A stretch of 64,000 nucleotides of DNA from CADDYT01 sp035294125 (GTDB lineage Bacteria > Chloroflexota > Ktedonobacteria > Ktedonobacterales > Ktedonobacteraceae): contig DATGLM010000065.1 of assembly GCA_035294125.1 (NCBI GenBank), positions 1-64,000 on the forward strand. Direction: 5' to 3'. Under the pieces are notes generated by a model, which was not told where the DNA came from, did not search any database, and saw only the letters and a list, made by a program, of their open reading frames with translations. A program made the translations under genes and the position numbers. Of the stretch, positions 56,557 to 64,000 are shown piece by piece. Within the stretch, counting starts at the first letter, position 1. Each line of letters starts with the position of its first letter.

Positions 56557-57357
56557 CTACGTCGTTGGTGTTGCAGTAGCGTTGGCTGGCAGCTTCGCTG
56601 TGATGGAGACGGTACGGGCATTGAAGGTGCCATTTTTCCCTGTCGAACCCGTGATGATCAGCGCCGTTCCTGGCTTCAAGGCGGCGGCAGTGGCACTGAC
56701 GGTTTGTATGACCTGCGTCTGGGGAGTGATGGTGACAGTATAGTCAGTGCCGCTGCTATCTGTCACAATGAGCGTATTGCCGTTCAACTGGCTAACAGTT
56801 CCTATAAGGCCACGGAAGTTACTGCTGGTTGTTCCCGTTCCCGTACCGCCAAACTGTCCGCCAAAGCCGCCGGAGCGGCGTGCCAGGCTGAAGCAGGGAT
56901 TATTGGCTATAGCTGTCCCTCGCGGAAACGGGCTATTACTGGTGCCATTTCCGCTGCCGGTAAGACTGATTCTCGTTGCATCGTAGGTATTGTTCGCACT
57001 GCTAACAAGGACTGTGACTGCTGTTCCTTCTTTCAAGGAACTGGTTGGGACAGTTTTCTGTTGAGTAAAGCGGGTAGTGCTGGAGTAGTTTACGCTGACA
57101 TCGGTTCCCTGTTGTGTTGTGACAACCAGCGTCGTAGCGCTGCTGCTTTTCAGTGTGCCTGTGACGGTCTTAAAAGAGGTTGTCGTCGTCGTGCGCCTCT
57201 GCGCGCAAGCCGTCGCGGTGGCCGCAACCGATGGAGAGCCAGAGCCAGAAGTGGCGGACGAGTTAGTGCCACAGCCGACAACGACGATTGCCAGCAGAGG
57301 GAAGAAAAGAAGGACTGCTGCCCATTTACCTCGTATCTGTTGAAATAGTATATTCAT
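56557..57357 (-). CDS. Lipoprotein with DUF5666-like repeats
   Basis: 266 residues. Signal peptide with lipobox VVVGC (Cys about 29), then a Ser/Thr-rich linker and two OB-like beta repeats: TVTGTLKSSSATTLVVTTQQ with SVNYSSTTRFTQQ, and GLIGTVSQLNGNTLIVTDSS with TVTITPQTQVIQ. This xGTVxxxxGxxLxVxxxxG pattern is the DUF5666 type found in secreted proteins of unknown function. The middle has a Gly/Thr-rich spacer (GGFGGQFGGTGTGTT). Single gene, minus strand. Confidence 0.72.
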   Translation of the reverse strand: MNILFQQIRGKWAAVLLFFPLLAIVVVGCGTNSSATSGSGSPSVAATATACAQRRTTTTTSFKTVTGTLKSSSATTLVVTTQQGTDVSVNYSSTTRFTQQKTVPTSSLKEGTAVTVLVSSANNTYDATRISLTGSGNGTSNSPFPRGTAIANNPCFSLARRSGGFGGQFGGTGTGTTSSNFRGLIGTVSQLNGNTLIVTDSSGTDYTVTITPQTQVIQTVSATAAALKPGTALIITGSTGKNGTFNARTVSITAKLPANATATPTT

Positions 57358-57479
57358 ACAATATAATTTCCTTTCGCCCCAATTTCCTGATTATTCCCCT
57401 TACCAAGACTACTGCTGAGACATCATGAAAAAATAAGAAAAGTGTAAAATATTTGTAAAATTTCTGACAAAATCGACCC

Positions 57480-58838
57480 TCAACTTCCCGATGTCACTCG
57501 TTTCCAGACGGCTTGCAGGGCTGAGCTGTATAAGCCGGGATGTTTGCTGAGCAGGCCGCGTAGCAGGGAGAAGAAATTGCTGTCCATACCGATGATGGGT
57601 ACTTCGAGCAAGGCGCGTTGCAGTATCTGGTGGCCCGCCGGGGAGCGGAACAGACCATAGAGGGCATCGACATCCGCGTTGGAAGTCATGCGATCCAGCG
57701 CCCAGCGCAACCAATCCTCGATTTTAAGGTAGTGGCCCAGCCGACCGGCCTGCCCGAGGTTGCGCAGGTATGCTTTGACGGCTCCCCTTTCTCCGTTCAG
57801 CACCTCGCTGGCAACGGCATGGGCGGCAAGGCGTCCGCTAATCAAAGCAGGATAGATGCCGCCACCTGTTGCCGCGCCGCAGAGGCCGGCCGCGTCACCG
57901 AGCAGCAGCACGCGCCCCTGCGCATCGTCGCGGTAGGCCCTGTGCAGCCGCCCACCGACAGGTATCACGCCCCCTTTCTGCTGGATGATGCGCATATTGC
58001 TCAGGTCGGCCATATCCTGAAAGAGGGCTTGTGCCATGCGCAGCGTCTTTGTCGGGTTGAATGCTCGTGCGTGTCCTGCCACGCCCAGCGCCGCTATCTC
58101 ATGGTGTGGGGCCAGCCAGAGGCAATAGCCCGGAGCGACATCGTGATTCATCACCAGGTAAAACGTCGTTCGATCCAGCGTCACTCCATCCACCAGCCAT
58201 TCCGCACCCGCCAGAAAACGCCTGTTCTGTTCCAGCCCCATGCACTGCGCGACCCGTGATCGCGCACCATCCGCCCCAATCAGGAAGCGCGTTCCCACCG
58301 TCTCCTCTCGCCGCTCGCGCCGCATTCCGGCATGCGTTTCAGCCACACCCTCCGTTGCTTCATCGCTCTCGCCTGAACCACTTCCCAGCCGGACGCGCAT
58401 TGTCCCATCTCCCGCGCTGGCTGCGTCCAGAAACATCGTGCCGCATCTGAGCGTCGCGCCGCGTTTCTCCGCCATCTCCGCCATCCAGCCCAGCATGCCC
58501 GGCACATCCGCCATATAAAAACGGTACGCCCGGCTGCTGATCTCAATGGGCGCCCCCGTGGGCGGCGAGATCACCACGCGCCGCACCTCATTCATCAGAT
58601 ATTCCACGGGAACATCGAGAATGTCCAGTACGTCGCTGAACAGCACGCCCGTGGTGCGTACCACGCCGCCCACCTGCGCGTCTCGCTCCACCAGCAGCAC
58701 GCGCAACCCCAGCGCCGCCGCTACTCCCGCGAAGCTCAGCCCGGCGAAGCTCGCTCCCACCACCAGCACATCATAGATATCATCTTTCTGCTGAGCGCTC
58801 GTAGAAGCAGCCATTGAGGTGGGTGTGGATTCCGGCAT
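57480..58838 (-). CDS. Geranylgeranyl-reductase-family FAD oxidoreductase
   Basis: About 452 residues from ATG 58838 (AAAGGATAA upstream). FAD-binding motifs: VLVVGASFAGLSFAGVAAAL near 23-42 (Rossmann, GxxxxG form), RTTGVLF, RFLIGADGARSRVAQCMGLE and GRVLLLGDAAGLCGAATGGG (GD motif) near 310. This layout fits the FixC/ChlP geranylgeranyl reductase family, which reduces isoprenoid chains of lipids or quinones. The substrate could equally be a secondary metabolite. The C-terminal helical part is intact. A stretch of basic residues (ERREETVGTRF) is inserted before the second FAD motif. Confidence 0.8.
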   Translation of the reverse strand: MPESTPTSMAASTSAQQKDDIYDVLVVGASFAGLSFAGVAAALGLRVLLVERDAQVGGVVRTTGVLFSDVLDILDVPVEYLMNEVRRVVISPPTGAPIEISSRAYRFYMADVPGMLGWMAEMAEKRGATLRCGTMFLDAASAGDGTMRVRLGSGSGESDEATEGVAETHAGMRRERREETVGTRFLIGADGARSRVAQCMGLEQNRRFLAGAEWLVDGVTLDRTTFYLVMNHDVAPGYCLWLAPHHEIAALGVAGHARAFNPTKTLRMAQALFQDMADLSNMRIIQQKGGVIPVGGRLHRAYRDDAQGRVLLLGDAAGLCGAATGGGIYPALISGRLAAHAVASEVLNGERGAVKAYLRNLGQAGRLGHYLKIEDWLRWALDRMTSNADVDALYGLFRSPAGHQILQRALLEVPIIGMDSNFFSLLRGLLSKHPGLYSSALQAVWKRVTSGS

Positions 58839-58993
58839 AGCATTATCCTTTCGCTTGTACACTGACAGTCACGACGCACGGCATCATCATATGAGACGGA
58901 ATGGCACAATTATCAATAGTGTGTCGTGTAACGATGCTGCTTGTCAAGTTGAACAAGGGAGCAAAATGATTGAGTACGCCGCTGTCTTCTCTT

Positions 58994-60136
58994 TTACCTT
59001 CCCACGACAAACTGCATGCTGCCCACCTGCCTGACCATTCCCTTCAGTTCCATCATTGTCAATGTAGAGGTCACGGTCATGGCGGGGAGGTTGGATTCGC
59101 GGATGAGTTCGTCGATATGGCGCGGCTCGTGACTGAGCAGGGAGAGCAGGGTGCGTTCCTCGTCGTTGTCGGGCAAGATGGCCTGCATCTCGATCTGCTG
59201 CGGAATCATGAAGAGGTCGAGGCTTTCGAGGATGTCGGCCACTCCCATGACCGGGTGTGCTCCCTCTTGAATGATCTTGTTAACGCCCGTGCTTTTCGCC
59301 GAGAAGATGTTGCCAGGCACGGCAAAGACCTCGCGACCCTGTTCGAGGGCAAATTTGACGGTGATAAGCGCCCCACTTTTCTGGGGGGCTTCGGTGATGA
59401 GCACGCCGAGGGAGAGGCCGGAGATGATGCGGTTGCGCGTGGGGAAATAGCGGCTTTCCGGCCTGACGCCGAGCGGAAATTCGGTGATGAGCGCGCCCTG
59501 ACCGGACTCGACGATGCGTTTCGCCAGGCCATGATTATCGGCTGGATAGATGGTGTCCAGCCCGCAGGCCATGACGGCAATGGTGCGCCCGCCAGCGTCG
59601 AGCGCGGCTTTGTGAGCAATGGTGTCGATGCCCAGCGCCAGCCCGCTCACGATGGTGACGTTGTGTCCCGCCAGTTCCCCGGCGAATTGTTCCGTCACCT
59701 GCCGCCCGTACTGGCTGGCGTTGCGCGTTCCCACGATGGCGATGGCGAACTGGTCGGCTTCGGTCAGCTTGCCCGCGACGTAGAGCACGGGCGGCGCGTA
59801 ATCAATCGCTTTGAGCAGGGGAGGATAGTTTTTATCTTTCCAGGTGATAACGGTAATGCGCAACTTCTCCAACCGCTCCAGTTCGCGCTGTGGCACGATG
59901 CTCTTGCGCTGCCTGAGGAAGCTATCCGCTGTTCTCTGGTCGATTCCAGCCCGCGCCAGTGCCGCGCTGTCGGCATTCCAGGCGGCGGCGACGTCATCCT
60001 GAAAGAAGGTGAGCAATTGCCGAAAGCGCTTCGGCCCGATACCGGGCACACGGCTGAAGGCGATCCAGTAAGCAAGGTCATCCAGCGGCAGTGCGCCGGA
60101 TGGATAGTAGCGCACAGATGAGTCGAACACAGTCAT
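58994..60136 (-). CDS. dprA: DNA-processing protein DprA (Smf)
   Basis: 380 residues from ATG 60136; AGGAGG is ten bases upstream. An N-terminal helix-hairpin-helix part (IAFSRVPGIGPKRFRQLLTF) precedes the Rossmann-fold core: FAIAIVGTRNASQYGRQVTE, TIVSGLALGIDTIAHKAAL, TIAVMACGLDTIYPADN, RYFPTRNRIISGLSLGVLIT. A winged-helix (DML1-like) C-terminus (EPRHIDELIRESNLPAMTV) completes it. DprA loads RecA on incoming single-stranded DNA during transformation or other uptake. Divergent to the pseudo-AAA gene. A long antisense frame of the same length exists but is a shadow. Confidence 0.92.
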   Translation of the reverse strand: MTVFDSSVRYYPSGALPLDDLAYWIAFSRVPGIGPKRFRQLLTFFQDDVAAAWNADSAALARAGIDQRTADSFLRQRKSIVPQRELERLEKLRITVITWKDKNYPPLLKAIDYAPPVLYVAGKLTEADQFAIAIVGTRNASQYGRQVTEQFAGELAGHNVTIVSGLALGIDTIAHKAALDAGGRTIAVMACGLDTIYPADNHGLAKRIVESGQGALITEFPLGVRPESRYFPTRNRIISGLSLGVLITEAPQKSGALITVKFALEQGREVFAVPGNIFSAKSTGVNKIIQEGAHPVMGVADILESLDLFMIPQQIEMQAILPDNDEERTLLSLLSHEPRHIDELIRESNLPAMTVTSTLTMMELKGMVRQVGSMQFVVGR

Positions 60137-60188
60137 GGAAAGCACTCCTCCTACTCTTGATAAGCTGATCTGGAGAAAGATCCTGGCT

Positions 60189-60197
60189 AGTATACCA
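60189..60197 (-). promoter_or_regulatory. Probable extended -10 of dprA
   Basis: Minus strand TGGTATACT: extended -10 with TATACT at 60194-60189, about 50 bases upstream of ATG 60136. GTTAAG-AAAA-CTTAAC (60222-60237) lies just upstream as a small palindrome. The -35 is poor. Confidence 0.4.
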
Positions 60198-60320
60198 CAG
60201 CCGTTCCTAAAATGGGTATGTGTTAAGAAAACTTAACCCCGGCTGCTCAATGCATACCGTTTGTTCACCTGTTTCCCGTGTTTTTACGTTTCTCTGCTCT
60301 TCCCTTGCTATTTCTTGAGT

Positions 60321-60349
60321 TTGAATCTGGCGGTAAGTTAGAGTACTAT
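60321..60349 (+). promoter_or_regulatory. Probable promoter of the pseudo-AAA gene
   Basis: TTGAAT at 60321-60326 and TACTAT at 60344-60349, spacer 17; start near 60356, leader about 110 bases. The rest of the 60137-60467 gap shows nothing further. Confidence 0.45.
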
Positions 60350-60467
60350 TCGTGTGATGAACACCTGCTGCCTTTTTCTCAAGGCCATCTGGCTGGAGGT
60401 AGCGCATCTTTCTCTAGAGCGTCGAAATTCATATACCAGTACTCTGATGTATATAAAGGAGCATATC

Positions 60468-61823
60468 ATGACGACCGTTTCCCTCAAAATAGGGACGCAA
60501 GGGCTTGATTGGCTCGCCCCTTCAACGCGGGAGGCATTGCGTATAGCGCAACAAGAGGCTGGCCGCCTGCAGACCGGAGAGGTGACTCCAGAGATTCTCT
60601 TTCTCGCGGTTCTGATGCAAGCTCATGACGAGGTGAGAAGAGTATTGAGCGACTTAGGCATGAACTTACAGATAATACGCGCGCAAGCGGTTCAGACCTT
60701 CGGTATGCCCGCAATGCCACGTAATGCTGAAGCAGAGCAGCCTCATGACGGTCTGCCTCTTTCTAAAGAGGTACAGAGTTGTATAGACTGGGCTATTGCT
60801 TTTGCGACAGATATGCACGCGCCACTGATTCTCCCGGGGCACCTCCTGTTGGGTACCCTGCGTCACCAACGTACACAACCGTTGCTCTCGCTCTTACTGC
60901 CAGACGAAGGAGTCATACCCGCGCCTGTCATGGAAAGTACGGGGCACAACTACACACGTGCTGTTGATCAGTTCATACGTTCCAGGGTGCGCGAGTGGAG
61001 CCTGGTAAGCCTCAGCAGCGAGAGAAACCGGCAAATACTGAGGGGATTCGAGCGCCCGACTGTGCTCTTTACGGATATCACAGGGGAAGATGCTCCTAAA
61101 CGCGCATTGCAGGAAGCAGTAGATTTTCTCAGAATACCTGCGCTGGCGCGCAGCCAGGAGCAAAGCCCGCTCTATGGAGGAGTGCTGGTTGGCAGCCCGC
61201 GCAGGAATAGAACGTTACTTGTACGCGCTGTGGCCGGTGAGGCTGTTGTACCTTTGTTCTCTCTCTCCCTCTCCACACTTGCCGGTATGCTCAGTGATAT
61301 TGCTAATGGCAGCACGCAACTCGAAGACCTTGAACTTTCTGAGGAAGAGCGCACCTTGCTCGCAGGTGAAGCAATCGTTCTGAGAGGTCGGCGCATGATC
61401 GCTTATGTTTTCGAGCAGGCACGAAATGCTTCTCCCTGTGTCCTTCTTCTCGACAATATCGAGGCCATTAATCGGCTGAGTAAGGAGGAGGAACGCCAGC
61501 AGTGGCTCAATCAGTTGCTGGTAGAGATGGACAGGCGCGAGGACCAGCCACCGATGGTGGTAATCGCGGCCACAGAGCATCCTGCCAGTCTTGATCAAGC
61601 GCTGCTGCATCCCGCTCGCTTGCAGCGGCGCATTGTACTGGAAGACAGCATGTTCGCGCAAACAAGGCCGTGTCCCTCTTGCAGGCACACGACACAGCCC
61701 GGATGGAAACGCTGTATGTATTGTGGAACGTTACTGACAAGAGTGTGTCCGCATTGCAACGTTCTGCTTCCAGAAATTACGGGTGTGCGCTTCTGTTTTG
61801 AGTGTGGAGGCCCTCTGAAGTGA
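60468..61823 (+). CDS. FtsH-like pseudo-AAA protein with ClpN repeats and zinc ribbons
   Basis: 451 residues from ATG 60468 (AAAGGAG upstream). Residues about 15-75 (ALRIAQQEAGRLQTGEVTPE) and 100-150 (DWAIAFATDMHAPLILPGHL) are two Clp N-type repeats. Residues about 195-395 follow the FtsH AAA domain line by line: FTDITGEDAPKRALQEAVDF, YGGVLVGSPRRNRTLLVRAV, SPCVLLLDNIEAINRLSK, WLNQLLVEMDRRED and VVIAATEHPASLDQALLHPA. Walker A lacks its Lys (GSPRRNRT for GPPGTGKT, 242-249) and Walker B has Asp-Asn for Asp-Glu (329-330). Two four-Cys ribbons end it (C402, C405, C416, C419; C427, C430, C443, C446). No protease domain. ATP hydrolysis looks impossible; it may be an adaptor or regulator. Confidence 0.75.
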   Translation: MTTVSLKIGTQGLDWLAPSTREALRIAQQEAGRLQTGEVTPEILFLAVLMQAHDEVRRVLSDLGMNLQIIRAQAVQTFGMPAMPRNAEAEQPHDGLPLSKEVQSCIDWAIAFATDMHAPLILPGHLLLGTLRHQRTQPLLSLLLPDEGVIPAPVMESTGHNYTRAVDQFIRSRVREWSLVSLSSERNRQILRGFERPTVLFTDITGEDAPKRALQEAVDFLRIPALARSQEQSPLYGGVLVGSPRRNRTLLVRAVAGEAVVPLFSLSLSTLAGMLSDIANGSTQLEDLELSEEERTLLAGEAIVLRGRRMIAYVFEQARNASPCVLLLDNIEAINRLSKEEERQQWLNQLLVEMDRREDQPPMVVIAATEHPASLDQALLHPARLQRRIVLEDSMFAQTRPCPSCRHTTQPGWKRCMYCGTLLTRVCPHCNVLLPEITGVRFCFECGGPLK

Positions 61824-61850
61824 GCTTCCATGCTATTTCTTTATGTGCTT

Positions 61851-63461
61851 CTATTCCTGCGGCGCCTGTTTTTGCGGCGGCTGGCTCAGATACTCCTGCC
61901 CTGGCAAATAGGGCTGTATCTGATTAAGACCATTCCCATTCCCCGTGCCCTCACGAAGCCCTGGATAGCCGGGTACCCATTCTTGACGCGAAGAGGAGGA
62001 TGGCGGTGTTTGCATACCGGGTGTAACATTCTGGGCGGCGTGCGGTCGGTATGGCGACAGCGAAGGCTGCGAGGGTTGTGGAGGCTGTGCAAGCTGCCAG
62101 TTCGCCGCGATGATCTGCTGTGCCTGCCGAAACGCCAGGGCTTTTTGTTGGCTGCGTCTCTGGTAGACAAACAGGAAGGCGATGCCGCAGAGCGGAACAA
62201 GGATCAGCACGAGACCGATGATAATGAGCAGCGAGGAACTATTGTCATTGATGGTGACCTGCACGGGATGGGGAGACGCGACTGGCTGCGCTGTCGGCGT
62301 TAACTCAGCGGGCGACAGCGTGGGCGGCTGGTGCAGGGAAAGGTGCCACTGGTTCTCAAGGTGATCCTGGTCCATCCCTATAGACAGCTTCAGGTCAGTA
62401 TCGAAATCGTTGCTCTGATTACTCATCAGTGTGATGAGTTTCACCATGTCGGGCTGTCCGAAGGTACTGTACATATAGCTTATCAGGTTCCAGCTCTCGG
62501 CATAGGCGAGATATGCCTGGTCGGCATTGGCGGGGAAACCGCGTGAAATCGAGTCGAGCGGCAGCAGCGAATGGGTATTGAGGGCATCTTGCAGGCTGTT
62601 GGTCATAGCAGGCTCGTGGTACTGCTGGTTATACACGGCCAGCCCTTCGTCAAACCAGGTTGGCGCGTAGGCTTCTGCGCCGATCAACTGGTGGAAGACA
62701 AGGTGCGTCAACTCGTGGGGCATGTCGCGCACCAGCGTCGTATCGCCGCTGTCCATGACGACGATCTCGGCCTCGTTGAGCGGAGGCAGTGCGATGCCGC
62801 CCACCCACTCGTAGGTATTGGGCGCGAGCGAGCCGTGAAAATCTTCGTCGGTCTGGTAAACCCACAGGTTAATGGGAGCTTTCAGCCCACCACCGAGCGT
62901 ATGGCTGATGCGCGTAATATCGCTGCTCGCCTCGCTGAGAACCGTCTGCCCGAAATCGAGGGGCCGGTTGTACCAGTTGACCTGTAACAGTCCCTGTGTC
63001 AGGTGCTGCCAGGGGAAGCGTGTATCAATAGTGCGAAATTGCTGCTGCGCGCCCTCGTAGGAATGGCCCGCGTTGTCATAGAGCAGCCAGTAGTAGGTGA
63101 CGAGCGTTCCCGGCGGTGAAAAATTATCGCCCGTTGTGTTCTCAACCCAGTTGGCTGTAATCGTATGTCCTGCCTTGATCGGTACAGTCTCTGTGTGCTG
63201 TGTAAGATAGCTTGCTACACCGTTGTAGCCATAACGGATAAAGATCATCGCGGTGTTGATAAGGGCACTGCTATCCTGTGCGCTCATCTGGAAAGCAATC
63301 GATTTCGGGAAATTGACGGTATCCGTCTGCGACGTGATCGTGATTGTGCTGCTACCAGACGAAGCGGCGTGCGCCGACGCGGAAAAAAGGACAGGCGCAA
63401 GCAGAGCTGCCAGCAGGCAACACAGCAGTGAATATGGTAGATGGGCGCGGCGTGCGAACAT
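61851..63461 (-). CDS. Secreted gluzincin peptidase (MA-like), membrane-anchored
   Basis: 536 residues from ATG 63461 (AAGGAG seven bases upstream). A signal peptide (SLLCCLLAALLAPVLFSASAHA) is followed by a beta-rich domain, then a metallopeptidase domain. HELTH near 248 (MPHELTHLVFHQLIG) and the downstream Glu in WFDEGLAVYNQQ near 270 form the gluzincin (peptidase MA-like) zinc site. Near 445 a helix (LLIIIGLVLILVPLCGIAFL) anchors it, and the Gln/Pro-rich cytoplasmic tail (about 90 residues) is of the low-complexity kind common here. The stop lies 27 bases from the stop of the convergent pseudo-AAA gene; no terminator seen. Confidence 0.83.
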   Translation of the reverse strand: MFARRAHLPYSLLCCLLAALLAPVLFSASAHAASSGSSTITITSQTDTVNFPKSIAFQMSAQDSSALINTAMIFIRYGYNGVASYLTQHTETVPIKAGHTITANWVENTTGDNFSPPGTLVTYYWLLYDNAGHSYEGAQQQFRTIDTRFPWQHLTQGLLQVNWYNRPLDFGQTVLSEASSDITRISHTLGGGLKAPINLWVYQTDEDFHGSLAPNTYEWVGGIALPPLNEAEIVVMDSGDTTLVRDMPHELTHLVFHQLIGAEAYAPTWFDEGLAVYNQQYHEPAMTNSLQDALNTHSLLPLDSISRGFPANADQAYLAYAESWNLISYMYSTFGQPDMVKLITLMSNQSNDFDTDLKLSIGMDQDHLENQWHLSLHQPPTLSPAELTPTAQPVASPHPVQVTINDNSSSLLIIIGLVLILVPLCGIAFLFVYQRRSQQKALAFRQAQQIIAANWQLAQPPQPSQPSLSPYRPHAAQNVTPGMQTPPSSSSRQEWVPGYPGLREGTGNGNGLNQIQPYLPGQEYLSQPPQKQAPQE

Positions 63462-63833
63462 GCAAAGACTCCTTCTTGAGCTTACCCAGATTATGCCCCT
63501 ATTGTACATGACTGCACAGGCTTCTTTCAAATATTTCAATAAAAAAGCCCTGATAAAAAAGCCGGGGCGGCGGCGCGAGATGGCCGAAAAAGGCTACCCT
63601 GTTAATGCCGCTTCCCTCATCCGTTGAGAAAGGATGAGCCGAATAGCGAAGCGGGTGGAAGAGAGATAGAGGGATGGACGAAGTGGCTCTTTCTTTTCCC
63701 GGCAACGTAAACCATCAAATTCACTCGTTCTTTCTGCTAAGGAAGAGCGAGAAACGCTAAAACATATTTGATGCCAGACAGAAATGGAACTTCGGTTCCT
63801 GATTATGAAGGATGACGGAGAGTATGGATAACA
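63462..63833. other. Divergent intergenic region with hairpin
   Basis: Separates the peptidase (minus) and the last gene (plus). A compound hairpin at 63608-63654 is the only structure seen. AT-rich near 63525-63560. No clear -35/-10 pairs. Confidence 0.4.
63608..63654 (+). repeat. Two-part hairpin in the leader of the last gene
   Basis: CCGCTTC (63608-63614) pairs with GAAGCGG (63648-63654) and CTCATCC (63616-63622) with GGATGAG (63632-63638), with an asymmetric bulge. It is about 180 bases before ATG 63834; it could be a leader structure or terminator. Confidence 0.45.
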
Positions 63834-64000
63834 ATACCTGGAATCAACCGCCCTACGAGCCAGATGGTTCTCTGGCTCATGGTAATGGGAACAATGGACA
63901 CGCCAACGGAAACGGGTATATGAATGGCAATAACGGTCATGCGCGCTCAGGCAACTTGCTGCGTGGCTACCTCCAGCAACAGTCCCAGCATGGTATGCAG
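63834..64000 (+). CDS. Asn/Gly-rich protein, N-terminal part (cut by window end)
   Basis: ATG 63834 with GAAGGATGACGGAG upstream opens a frame to the window edge (55 codons). The visible part is low-complexity: MDNNTWNQPPYEPDGS, then Asn/Gly/His repeats (HGNGNNGHANGNG) and LLRGYLQQQSQHGMQ. Such heads precede membrane or chain-length/kinase domains in related genomes, but the real domain is outside the window, so no function is given. Confidence 0.6.

Noticed and set aside
58970..60121. A 383-codon plus-strand open frame opposite dprA
   Set aside because: DprA on the other strand has every family motif; the plus frame is a high-GC antisense shadow without known motifs.
1..64000. CRISPR array
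   Set aside because: No regularly spaced repeats with unique spacers were seen on either strand.

Overview
The window looks like a chromosomal segment of a Ktedonobacteria-like member of the Chloroflexota. This is an inference from gene style: two long RelA/SpoT proteins, a sigma-70 with a long acidic N-terminus, an F420/deazaflavin-type oxidoreductase, many Ser/Gln/Asn-rich secreted proteins, REP-like TGTCAT repeats and an actinomycete-like integrative element. No rRNA or taxonomic marker is present, so the assignment is moderate. The sequence is moderately GC-rich; the left 5 kb and the GntR end of the integrated element are more AT-rich.

Layout. 1-5.2 kb: a peptide-exporter-like ABC transporter, a candidate 38-residue acidic peptide, MauE-like and MauD-like redox proteins, a DUF6624-like protein, then gene remnants including the first codons of an IS3-type transposase. 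5.8-15 kb: a metallo-beta-lactamase-fold hydrolase, HU, a pyruvate dehydrogenase E1alpha/E1beta/E2 operon, a macrodomain protein, a J-domain protein, dUTPase, a DedA protein and a primary-type sigma factor. 15-20 kb: two tandem RelA/SpoT homologues, the downstream one with a destroyed HD hydrolase site. 20-31 kb: a polysaccharide deacetylase, an ATP-grasp/phosphotransferase fusion with a broken ATP-grasp gene after it, an ABC-2 exporter with its own two-component system, and small enzymes.

31.5-42.3 kb: an integrated element of about 10.6 kb in tRNA-Leu(UAA), bounded by perfect 68-bp direct repeats. It has a tyrosine integrase, a rolling-circle-type Rep, a long minus-strand operon of small, membrane and zinc-binding proteins driven by one consensus promoter, and a divergent GntR/UTRA repressor gene. 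A perfect palindrome covers the operon promoter. GntR is followed by an IspF-like protein with an altered metal ligand and an HD-domain phosphohydrolase: an unusual cargo module. No FtsK/TraB translocase or relaxase is visible.

42.4-64 kb: extracytoplasmic redox/copper proteins (DUF929 thioredoxin-like, CopD/YtkA-like, beta-propeller lipoprotein, YVTN protein, ferric-reductase-like membrane protein, ApbE), a MarR-controlled drug-efflux operon, a decayed SacI-type restriction-modification locus, a geranylgeranyl-reductase-like flavoprotein, DprA, an FtsH-like pseudo-ATPase with ClpN repeats and zinc ribbons, a gluzincin peptidase, and the start of an Asn/Gly-rich protein cut by the window end.
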